A stretch of DNA of 64,000 nucleotides from contig JALIZF010001820.1 in the NCBI GenBank assembly GCA_029948255.1, forward strand, positions 62,001 through 126,000, given 5' to 3'. Positions 55,343 to 64,000 of the stretch are shown in pieces. Under the pieces are notes generated by a model. It had not been told where the DNA came from. It saw only the letters and a program-made list of their open reading frames with translations, and searched no databases. This DNA is from Telmatactis stephensoni. Taxonomy: Eukaryota > Cnidaria > Anthozoa > Actiniaria > Isophelliidae. The position numbers and the translations under genes were made by a program. The first letter of the stretch is position 1, and each line of letters begins with the position of its first letter.

Positions 55343-55785
55343 AAAGGGCGACTAGCATCAAAATCGTTTATATCTAATTTAGCTGAGACTTCATTGAAAC
55401 TAAGCTGAAAGGCCATTTGATAACTGGCTAGTTTGTTTTCTGAAAATTCTTATGCGAAGTACTAGATTTTTATGAATCTTTAGAGGTGTCAGTGACGTCA
55501 TACACTCAACCCAAGGACTCAGCTCCATACATTTCTTTGTAATTCGTAATTGTAATTGTAATTCTTTGTAATTCGTAATCTCAACTTAATTATTCTACAA
55601 TGAAGAAAACTGGCCAGAAATAAATCCTTAGCCTAAACAATGTAGGAAAACTCCTTCACACAAACGTTTAGCATGAAAGAAATGAATTAGTTCAAGAAAC
55701 GAAACATAAAGAAATGTACGGAGATGAATGTTTACGTTGAGTGTATGACATCACGCGAGCGATTTTGATGCTAGTCCCCCTCAGA
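55343..55785. mobile_element. Foldback element upstream of GPCR 2
   Basis: GGGCGACTAGCATCAAAATC at the left is inverted at the right (GATTTTGATGCTAGTCCCC). Inner GTGACGTCATACACTCAAC pairs with GTTGAGTGTATGACATCACG, and CATACATTTCTTTG pairs with CAAAGAAATGTACG-like text. It ends about 270 bases before the GPCR 2 start codon. Confidence 0.65.
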
Positions 55786-56052
55786 ATTACCAGGGGGGAG
55801 GGGGTGGAGATTTTGAATTGAGTGATGAAAATGATGTGACCTTCTCTACTGATGGTGATGGAATTTCCTGATCCTTCCCTGGGATTTGGCCTATAAAACA
55901 GCAAAATACAGTATTCCTATTTTCACTGCCCATTTTTTCATGACCCTCCCTTTTCACGGGCTTAAAAAGTTATGACCATCCACCCCCCCCCCCCCCCCCT
56001 TGCTAATTTCTGACAAGTCCCTAACTGCAATATCTTTTTGTCGCAGGAAAAC

Positions 56053-58505
56053 ATGTCCAATAACACCACAGCTGTTCCGACTTTATTGACGACATATACA
56101 TTTCGTCAGGCCAGTGAACAGCATATTGCACTTCGGACAGGCCTCGGTATCATCGCATTCTTATCGGTTACTGGGAATGGTCTTCTTCTTTTAGTTTTCC
56201 TTAAAAACAGAGACATTCTAAGGACACCTTACAGTTGGTTTATTCTAAGCCTTGCCATCACAGACATGACTACAGGTAAATTTCTAACTAGTGGTGGAGA
56301 ACCCTTGAACCTTTAGGTAGTAGTGGTAGAGTTAGGCAATAAGGCATCAATGTCAGTGCTACTAAAATATTATACGGGCACCTTACAGTTGGTTTATTCT
56401 AAGCCTTGACATCACAGATATGACTATAGGTAAGGTTCTAAGGTGGTGGAGAGCCCGTGGGCCTTTGGGCTGTCGTTTGTTTGTTGCGGTTAGGTAATAA
56501 GATATCGTTATGCAAATAAAGCTGAAATATTCTACGTACATTTGGTTTATCCAAATGTGGCGGACACCGCTAAAACTCATGAACACATTAGCTTGGGCCA
56601 AACAGAACTGTACTCAAACTAAATTAAATGATTGAATACTAAATCTAACGAGGAGAACTCTCTGAGAAGGTGGATAGTACTGAAGAGCTGAAGATTTGTA
56701 AAATATGATTTACATAACATTTACAGTAGCCTTGAATTTACAGACTAAATAAATACCATGTAAATGGATTTACAAACTGTAAATCAATATACTTTTCCAG
56801 TGTGCACGAGATCAAAGCCAACGCGTTAACCATATTTAAACCATGAATTTTCAATTTTGTTTCAGGTATCAGCCTCATTCTCACGCCACAATACATCATT
56901 GGTACCTACAACTTTCCTATCCCAAGAGGCTTTGCAGGAGAGCTGTTCTGTCGAATCATAGCGTCGTATTTCTTGGTTTTCTATCTTGGTATCGTGTCGG
57001 TTTATACGATAGCTTGTCTGGCGTTGGAAAGGTAATTAACTCTTCAGTCTCAATACAGTAGAACCCCACTATATTGTAAACTTCCATCTTTTATGAACAA
57101 CGAAAAATATATAGTTCAAGATTGCCGGATTTTACTATACACTAGTCGAAGCACTGTTCACTCTTGGAAGCGGACAGCTCCAATTAAGGACACTTTCCAA
57201 AACTCCGTTTGGAATCACTCCCATTCAAACATTTTATTTACACGCTCCCGTAAGCGGACAGCTCTAATTACGGGACACCTTTCGAGTATCCCGAGGGTGT
57301 CCGCTTAGGGGAGCTTTGACTGCATTTGGTTTGCTTTGATCAGCTTGGAAGCTAGAAACCAGTGAAATTTGGCATTTGAACTTGAAACTGAAAAAGATTA
57401 ACAACATTTTCTCTATACAGCGCGCGCGGAAACTTTATAGTTTGTAATCAGTTCAAAACAAAATTTCTCTCCTTCTTCGATGTCCGGTAAAACACACAAG
57501 GCTGGTATGGGGCAAAAGGACGAAAACGCAGCTGGAGGAAGAAGGAAAGAAGGGCTGGCCAGGGGATAAAAGGCTGGGGTAGCTGTGTAACAATGAGAGT
57601 ATAATATATAAGCGAAACTAGTCTGCGCGATGTTCGTGGCGCTTAAGATAATTTTTAGTAAGCCGGGAAGTTGGCACCATCACGCGCGCAAACATTGAAA
57701 GTTGATTATCGGAGAAGAAATGGTTCGCATCAAAACATCAAATTCCATTCCGCGAGTTTCGTTGTCTTAGTATTATTCTAAGATTACTCTTACTATTTTG
57801 CGTTGTAGATGGTTTGCTGTAGCCCGTCCAGCTAAATACAAAGCAAGTTTTAAAAAGAGCAGAGTTGGTATTGCCTTGTTGTTGGTTTGGCTTTGTTCGT
57901 TCTTGTTAAACTTACCACAGATGTTCGAGATGAGAATGGGACCCGACAACACCTGTGGTTGGGTAACCCTTACAGAGGGAACACTACGACGAGTCATCGC
58001 TATTATTGAGTTTAACGGCAAGTTTTTTATTCCACTTCTCGTTACGTCCATTGCGTTTATCAACCTTGGTCTGAGGGTACGGCGTTCTCCTGCCCTCTTC
58101 AAAACAAATCACGGTAAGGCAGGAATTCGTTTGCTTCGGATGTGTACTGTCACTGCTGTTGTCCTTGGCATCTGTTGGTTTCCAAACCAGTTTTATTACC
58201 TGCTGTTCAAGTTTGACCTGACTCTCATGGACACGCCCTTGCACCATTTTACTGTCATAATGTGCATGGGAAACTCGTGTGTGAATCCTTTTATCTATTG
58301 CGCTACCAACAAAACCTATCGTAAGAGGTTTATTAACCTTTTATGTCCATGTTGGAGGGCAGATGTTCAACCATTCAGTGATTCAAGCACAGTGCAACAC
58401 CTTCAAGGGAACGCAGCATCAACAGCAACAGCGGAAAGAAACATTAATCATGGCCAGGACCTAAGTCTCGAAAATCTCACTTCGAAGTCTGATGATGAGA
58501 ATTAG
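56053..58505 (+). CDS. Class A (rhodopsin-type) GPCR 2, three exons, intact
   Basis: Exons 56053-56275, 56866-57031 and 57809-58505 join in phase to about 361 residues. The N-terminus has possible N-glycosylation (MSNNTT). TM1 has VTGNGLLLL, TM2 SLAITDMTTG, and TM3 follows ELFCRII and ends LALERWFAVARP (ERW in place of DRY). The second loop has NTCGWVTL, TM6 ICWFPNQFYYLLF, TM7 NSCVNPFIYCATN. The C-tail is Ser/Thr-rich. An acceptor-like TTTTTGTCGCAG just before the ATG suggests a 5' UTR exon further up. Closest relative in the window is GPCR 1; the shared ICWFPNQFYYLLF and SCVNP text shows close paralogy. It is probably a peptide-type receptor, ligand unknown. Confidence 0.93.
56222..56450 (+). 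repeat. Tandem duplication of the end of GPCR 2 exon 1
   Basis: The last 54 bases of exon 1 with its donor and about 60 bases of intron recur 157 bp downstream (56379-56432 match ACACCTTACAGTTGGTTTAT and following, with a few substitutions). The second copy keeps a donor (ATAG then GTAAGG), so it is a decoy 5' splice site. Confidence 0.85.
57150..57320. repeat. Decayed repeat with GCGGACAGCTC units in GPCR 2 intron 2
   Basis: AAGCGGACAGCTCYAATTA occurs twice, followed by a GTGTCCGCTTAGGGGAGCTT end. It looks like an old interspersed repeat. Borders not defined. Confidence 0.45.
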
Positions 58506-58679
58506 CATGATATGGATGATGATGACTATTATTTAGGATTGTTTAGACAGGATTTTGATGTCAAACATTCAACAACTGTTTAAAGTAGCATAGAGAGTAG
58601 ATTTGACTTGGCATGGGTGATTAATAGTACGTGACTTCTACCCCGCTATAAGACCCTACAAGTGAGAGATATTTTCATC

Positions 58680-58990
58680 CCGATAAAGACTCGAACACAC
58701 GATGCAACATTTCCGGCAATATTCTGCGTAACCGGCAATATGTGCGTAACCGCAATGTTGCACCGCCGTGTGTCCACCCCTGCAATGCGCGCAACAGTTA
58801 TAGGCTTAGACATTTTATGCAACATTGCAGGGGTAGAAACACGGTGTAACTGTGTTGCGCGCAATATTGCAAGGGTAGACACGGTGTAACTGTGTTGCGT
58901 GCAATATTGCAGAGATGGATATACGGTGCATGCAACTGTATTGCGCGCGATGTTGCAGAAAATGTTGCAACTTGACGTGTGTCCGGGCCT
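58680..58990. mobile_element. MITE with internal tandem repeats, after GPCR 2
   Basis: Ends with CGAACACACGATGCAACATT and its rough complement (AATGTTGCAACTTGACGTGT). Inside, a 35-40 bp unit (GGGTAGACACGGTGTAACTG then TGTTGCGCGCAATATTGCA) is repeated about three times. Confidence 0.65.
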
Positions 58991-59164
58991 TACGTAAATT
59001 TTCATGCCGTAACCGTGACCGTACCGTATTTCCATATCATATATATACGTACGTTTTTCAGTAATTTGCTCATTCTAACTCTATATACCTTCAGGTATCA
59101 TGATTTGTATAGCTTAACAAAGATGTAAATATAATTTATGTTCGCCTAGGATTGCGACAATAAA

Positions 59165-59315
59165 TAGAGCGATAACACTTAAACCGTGAAATAACTTAGT
59201 AACTAAATAGAGACAAATAGTAGCAAAACCCTTTGTTTTCTATTGTTTTATTAGTACTATTTGTACTTTTTAGTTAGTACTTGTTTCACGGTTTTAGTGC
59301 TATCACTCTAATGTA
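59165..59315. mobile_element. Palindromic MITE
   Basis: GAGCGATAACACTTAAACCG then TGAAATAA is inverted on the right (CACGGTTTTAGTGCTATCAC). Inner TTAGTAACTAAAT and its partner follow. Confidence 0.6.
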
Positions 59316-60010
59316 CTTATATGAAGTATAAGCGAATGAAAATAGAAACAGAATAGAGTGAAATGATATATAATAATACAAGTAAAGTATAAAGAATAGG
59401 ATCAATTTAAGATAAATTAATAGGAAAATTAGCAACGGACAATGTTTCTATGTCGCACATTTTCAAATCAGTTTGAAATGTTTAAATGAATCTTAAATGG
59501 TTCTGATCGATTGGCTTTACTTTTAATGAAAGAAAGCTTTGTCGCTACTTTTCCATCATTTGCGTACATACAATTGTCACAATTGTCAGGTTAGTTTACA
59601 ATTAAAGGCAATTATTTTGATTTTATCGTATCCGTAAGCAAAATAGCATTCAATGTAAAATTGCATTCAATTGTAATAAAAATAGAAAATCGAAAATTAG
59701 AAACTATACTAGAAATGTTTTTTTTTTTTAATCTTCGCTTGCATAACAATCATGAAGCAATATACTATTCGTACTAATTGTTTTCTCATATATATTATTT
59801 TTTCTATCATTTTTTAATGTTCTAAAAATAAAATACTATCTTATATACGACTGCCAAAGTCAAACACAGGGCTTACAAGTTTGTTTTAGAAACGAATTCT
59901 GATTGGTTGGGAGGAGGAAACCATTTCAGTGCAACAGCTGTAATGACAAAGCTGCCAGGTTTTAAACCAACAATTTTGATACAGAAATCTGACCACAAAG
60001 AAGGATAAAA
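59316..60010. other. Upstream region of the astacin-propeptide-like gene
   Basis: AT-rich. A clear TATA box was not found; TTTTAAAC lies about 50 bases before the ATG. Confidence 0.35.
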
Positions 60011-61160
60011 ATGAAGTGTTGGGGAACTTTATCCGTAGTCTTTGTCATACTTTTCTTAGGTGTGTTGTGCCAGGAAGACCACAATGGTAAATACTTACTT
60101 AAGACAAAACTGAATTTTAGCCTTTATTCATCTAAGCCCGGAATTTGATGGAATATTTATCACTATAACTACAATAAGTGACAGACAATTTGTGCTCTTT
60201 TCAATGGGATATGGCCATGGGTCATTGATGGCAAATAGCCGTCAAAAATAAACCAAAAAGCCGCATCATTATACTCAGCTATATAGATTAACGGGCTCGG
60301 GCAAAGCTCCAACGAGTCAATTGTGTTGGGTAAATGAAAACTTTGTTTGCCGATATTTCCGTAAAAGAATTGTCACTTCATGCACATGCATTGATTCTCT
60401 GTCGAAAATGTTGTCACCTTGGGACACTATTGAAGAAATAGAAAACGCGCGCGCGTGTGCTATGTGCAGTTTTGTAGCACGCGTGCATTATTCTTTAAGT
60501 ACTTAATAATTTTACTCAAACAGAAGATGAACATGACGAAAAAGATGCGTTCCTTGATGAGATTGAGGTCAATCAAAGTGAGTAGTTGAATAATTAACTT
60601 AATGCTGTAGTTGTCTCTATCATTCTATCACATGTTAGTCGTCAATTTTTCCTTAAATTCCATATCAGCGTATATGTTGCACGCATACATGTACACCTCT
60701 TTCAATTAACGTTGTCGTTAAGGAGGCCTCAAGCCTACGCGACTCACCCGAAAGGGAGTATGGGTAGAAATGACTAAAGTTATAAAACAACAGAGCTGAC
60801 CAACACAGCAATTCAAATTCAGCTTGCCTCGACCTTATACACTAAAGAACTCTATTTGTTGATACTAAAACCAAGACCAAAACTGAACTGGAGAGTGACG
60901 TTTTACTACTACCCATACTCCTTTTCGGTCTAGTCTAGTTTCGGTCTAGACCTCTAGGACGACAACCTCTTTTGAAATAGGTGTATCAAGATTTCATCTT
61001 CAACGCGGAATTCTGACAGTGATAAGCTGCATTCAAGCCGAGTTATAACAAACTTTCTTTTGTAGGAGAAGGAGTAGATCAAGACATGTTTGAAGGCGAC
61101 ATTATGATGGATCCAGAAGAACTGGAGCAACTCAAACGAGAATGGAATACACCGCACTAA
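60011..61160 (+). CDS. Secreted astacin-propeptide-like protein without a catalytic domain
   Basis: Exons 60011-60086, 60524-60577 and 61066-61160 join in phase to 74 residues. Exon 1 is a signal peptide (MKCWGTLSVVFVILFLGVLC, cleavage probably after C). Exon 2 is acidic (EDEHDEKDAFLDEIEVNQ). Exon 3 reads REGVDQDMFEGDIMMDPEEL then EQLKREWNTPH, stop. FEGDI is the FxGD aspartate-switch motif of astacin (M12A) propeptides, where the Asp binds the catalytic zinc in the zymogen. No HExxHxxGxxH zinc motif follows; the stop comes about 20 residues later, with AATAAA 40 bases further. It could be a truncated astacin duplicate, a free inhibitor-like propeptide or, less likely, a peptide precursor (dibasic KR before EWNTPH). 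The second intron carries a MITE. Confidence 0.7.
60702..60985. mobile_element. GTTGTCG-family MITE, copy 3, in intron 2 of the astacin-like gene
   Basis: Ends TACACCTCTTTCAATTAACG then TTGTCG and CGACAACCTCTTTTGAAATA then GGTGTA are inverted. Inner GCCTCAAGCCTACGCGACTC and ACCCATACTCCTTTTCGGTC are shared with copy 1. It begins and ends with TA. Confidence 0.75.
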
Positions 61161-61199
61161 TGCACTCAATATGTATCATTGGTTTATGATACAATTATC

Positions 61200-61205
61200 A
61201 ATAAA
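61200..61205 (+). terminator. AATAAA polyadenylation signal
   Basis: It lies 40 bases after the stop codon of the astacin-propeptide-like gene, at a normal distance for cleavage near 61225. This supports exon 3 being the true last exon. Confidence 0.6.
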
Positions 61206-61630
61206 ATGAAGATCATGATGTTATACTGATTAGTAAATAAATGCGTGCTGTCGTCGAAGCAGTTAGGCCAATTAGGTCATCACCCCCCTCTCTCCTTCCT
61301 AGACTGGCTTGTCCATCCGGCGTCTTTAGCTTCACCAATTTCAAGTGCTGTTTTCGAAGAAACGACAGTGAACCTTCATTATTTTATAATAATAATGCTA
61401 CATGCATGGATTAGAATGAGAAAAGTAAAAGTAAACGAACAAGAAATCAAAATATATGTAAACTGCATGATAAATAAGACTGTTTTTTGTTCAATGCAGG
61501 ACTCTATAGCGCATGCTCAGCCAAGGAGACTCGAAAACCCGCACGTTCAAACGAGCGCTTTATTGTTTGTTGAATGTTGGCGCTCGTCACATATTTGCTT
61601 TACTTTTTATTTTTGTAACATGAATTGCCA

Positions 61631-64000
61631 TCAAATCGAGACGTCTTTCTGACTCATCCCTAGGTTTTCTACTCCTGGCAAACTGACGTCCAGTCCACCA
61701 ATATTAGTTCTGAGCTGTGAAGGATGTGACGGTTGCCATGACACCCGTCTAACTTCCCACGTCTGTACAAACGGAACGATGCTGACGAATTCCCTTCGAT
61801 ATTGTCTGTTGCTAAGGCAATATAACCATGGATTAATACAAGAATTGAACATTCCAAGAAGGTTAAAAACCCAATAGCAAATCTCCGGCAACTTAAGGAC
61901 GTTGAAGTTTTTGAGAACGAAGAACGTTTCGGTAGGAAACCAGCAGATTGTTAAAAAGAACGCAGCCAGAGCGCACATGCGCACTAGTCGTTTCTTAGCT
62001 TTGACGTCATTATTTTGTCGATTGAGTTTGTTACTCGATAGGTTGGTCCAAATATGGGCAAATGAGCCCCACGTGACTATGCTTGGAATGTAGAACGTGA
62101 CTATCACGTGCACGAGAATGAAAACACGCTCAGCGCTTTTACTGTAAGGAGGCTCATCCCAGATACAGCGGCCGTTGTCAAGCTTTGTAATAAACAAACC
62201 AATGCATTCCGTGACAGCACTCGTTGCCCAAATAAGGGCAATGTAACCAAGGAGACGGCGCCTGCCAAAAGCTATCTTGTACCTGATTGGTTTAATAATG
62301 GAATACCAACGATCGATAGCCAAACACATGACCGTCGCATTAGAAGCTTTACCAAAACAAAATACGAAGTACGTTGACCAGACTACACGACAAAAAACTT
62401 CTCCACCGTTGCCATAGAGAAGAGGGAAGGATTCTTGTGCGACGACATATCGAGGTGTGATGAATAGAAAGATACCTGAAAATAAGAAATTATATTAGAT
62501 GGTAGCTATGACAGCATGATGGTAACTATGGTGATATCTTTGTAACCATGGTAACAATCCTTTATTTTTACATTGGCTACTAATTACTACAATATTGTAT
62601 AAGCAACCATGACAACGTTATGGTAGCTATGGTTACATGATGTAAATTGCAGTGACGTCATCTTGGTTATCATTATAATTGTTTTGAGATATTGTGCTAA
62701 TGGACTATAATTGAACATCGATAAGATTGTTTCAAATTTACTCTTCATTACATTTGTTGGACGCAGTGTACACTACTAGTTTACGCGTTAGTCGGCATTA
62801 TAAATAAATCTAACTACACCAAGTTCCAGAGCACGCTATAGCAGAACATTACTCCTCCTAGGTCCATTTCTCAAAGTCTGCGTGCTTCATTTATGGGTTT
62901 AAGATGAAGCTCCTCGGATTAGAGAGAAATCGAAACAAGTGTGCGTGTGTGTGTGTGTGTGAAGTCAGTGATGATCGAACGTACTACGGACTCTGACGAT
63001 AAATACAAAGTAGGCCGCTAACAAACTACACTCATGCACTGACAGAATTGTTGGCGCAATATTTTATGCGCACGCATTGGAGTTACCGAGACAGGTTTCC
63101 CACACTCTCTTTGAAATATTGTTGTGAAAACTCCGTTACTATTACCTTGAAATCAGTCAGACAGACTTTATGACCACCAGTAACATTGTTTAGGGGGTTC
63201 GGATCTAAATTGGCACTTAATTGCATATTATTCAAAAACACTCTGAATGTTACATCGTGTCAACGAATTCTGACAATGATTGTAGGCCACACTTGCACTT
63301 TGCAAGAAAGTGCACAATGTAAAGTTTCGTCCTCAGTAGACATAAGAGAGTTTAAGATTCACGTCAACGTGATACGGCAGACGGCAAAGAGGATCATGTG
63401 ACCTGTTTTCTTCTCGTCTAGTGTTGCCGTTTTAACGCGAGGGTGAGTCATTTCGTGTTTGCAATGAAAGAGAAAAGTCGCGCTTTCATTTGAGTGCCAA
63501 ACAAACAACGCCAGGCACGAGAAAAGTATGTCGCATGATTCTCTTTGCCGTCTGCCGTTTCTCGTTAAAATGAATCTTAACCTTTCTAATGTCGCCATGC
63601 GGACTGCTGTCAGAAACGTGAATGACGGATACTAACTTACGGACTGGATGGAAGAGATTTGTCTGGCTTTTCTCCTTACTAATCATTAATAAGGTGAGAC
63701 ACCAGACTAGTCCAGACTAAGCTCTGGATTAAGGGTACACCAGGGGGATCCATCATGACGAGATAACAACATGCAACACATAGAGCTCATAATAGCACCT
63801 CAACAGCCTGCTTGCCTTTTGCTACATTTACGACATTCCCATCACTGTACTGGCTGCGTAGTGCATGTTCCTCGCACTCATGCTCATCTCACTTAGACAA
63901 AGATTGTGGTTTGTAAAGTATTAATTAAGCAGTTTTATAATATCTTACTATACCTGTCAACATGTCTGCGATAGCCAAGTTAAATATCAGTATATTGTAC
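61631..64000 (-). CDS. Class A (rhodopsin-type) GPCR 3, 5' part off the window
   Basis: On the minus strand, exon 64000-63954 (partial) reads NILIFNLAIADMLT, which is TM2, and ends with one base before GTATAG. Exon 62475-61631 starts after TTTTCAG and runs to the stop. It has FITPRYVVAQ, EVFCRVV, CLAIDRWYSIIKPIRYK (DRW), second-loop GRCIWDEP, TM6 ICWFPTETFFVL and TM7 MFNSCINPWLYCLSNRQYRR. There is no intron near DRW, unlike GPCRs 1 and 2. TM1 and the N-terminus lie beyond 64000. It is more distant from GPCRs 1 and 2 than they are from each other. Its end is about 470 bases from the end of the convergent astacin-like gene. Probably a peptide-type receptor; ligand unknown. Confidence 0.9.
62943..62961. 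repeat. (GT)n microsatellite
   Basis: About nine GT units inside GPCR 3 intron. At 62495-62640 there is also a scattered repeat of GGTAACTATGGT type. Confidence 0.8.
63345..63592. mobile_element. MITE in GPCR 3 intron, related to 33066-33308
   Basis: Ends TTTAAGATTCACGTCAACGT and GTTAAAATGAATCTTAACCT are inverted in part; inner ACGGCAGACGGCAAAGAGGA pairs with TCTCTTTGCCGTCTGCCGTT and GATCATGTGACCTG pairs with a CGCATGATTC-type stretch. The ORFs here are shadows. Confidence 0.65.

Noticed and set aside
61205..61630. A search for an astacin catalytic domain downstream of the propeptide gene
   Set aside because: No HExxHxxGxxH-type motif occurs on the plus strand before the convergent GPCR 3; the AATAAA right after the stop argues that the gene ends there.

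Overview
This window is eukaryotic genomic DNA. It is AT-rich by eye, has sparse multi-exon genes with GT-AG introns, and is packed with foldback/MITE-type DNA transposons, non-LTR retrotransposon pieces, a tRNA-derived SINE and simple repeats. Gene content (class A GPCRs with cnidarian-type sequences, membralin, CLN3/battenin-like exons, an astacin-type propeptide) together with the repeat content suggests an invertebrate, most likely an anthozoan cnidarian such as a stony coral or sea anemone. That assignment is inference; no species marker is visible.

Layout. 1-3.6 kb: a minus-strand LINE endonuclease ORF split by a ~970 bp element, with a second inverted copy of that element at 2.6-3.6 kb. 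5.7-19.3 kb (+): fragments of a battenin (CLN3)-like gene. They comprise a two-exon 3' half with the normal stop, an isolated short exon, a decayed copy, an exon-1 copy with an in-frame stop, and a last copy in which two exons are fused by an internal deletion. Between and around them lie many mobile elements, including two TTAA-flanked elements, nested palindromes and a 1.2 kb foldback with a 9-bp target duplication. 19.8-24.3 kb: more transposons and the 3' end of a LINE.

26.4-34.7 kb (+): a well-preserved membralin (TMEM259) gene. Ten coding exons join in phase, with a TATA box upstream and repeats in the introns, among them a minisatellite whose unit carries a splice-donor-like GTAAGT. 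38.8-46.5 kb (+): a class A GPCR with a ~6.2 kb first intron full of transposons and a one-base frame change in the last exon. 56.1-58.5 kb (+): a related, intact three-exon GPCR. 60.0-61.2 kb (+): a three-exon gene for a 74-residue secreted acidic protein that looks like the signal peptide plus propeptide of an astacin metalloprotease without the catalytic domain. 61.6-64.0 kb (-): a third class A GPCR, whose 5' part runs off the window.

The three GPCRs share a phase-1 intron after TM2 and differ in a second intron around the TM3 (E/D)RW motif, so they look like an old local family. No operon or pathway links the genes. The most unusual items are the broken CLN3-like series, the composite foldback at 14.55-15.77 kb, the catalytic-domain-less astacin gene and the GPCR intron differences. 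Exon borders were read from splice consensus and phase and are not confirmed by transcripts.
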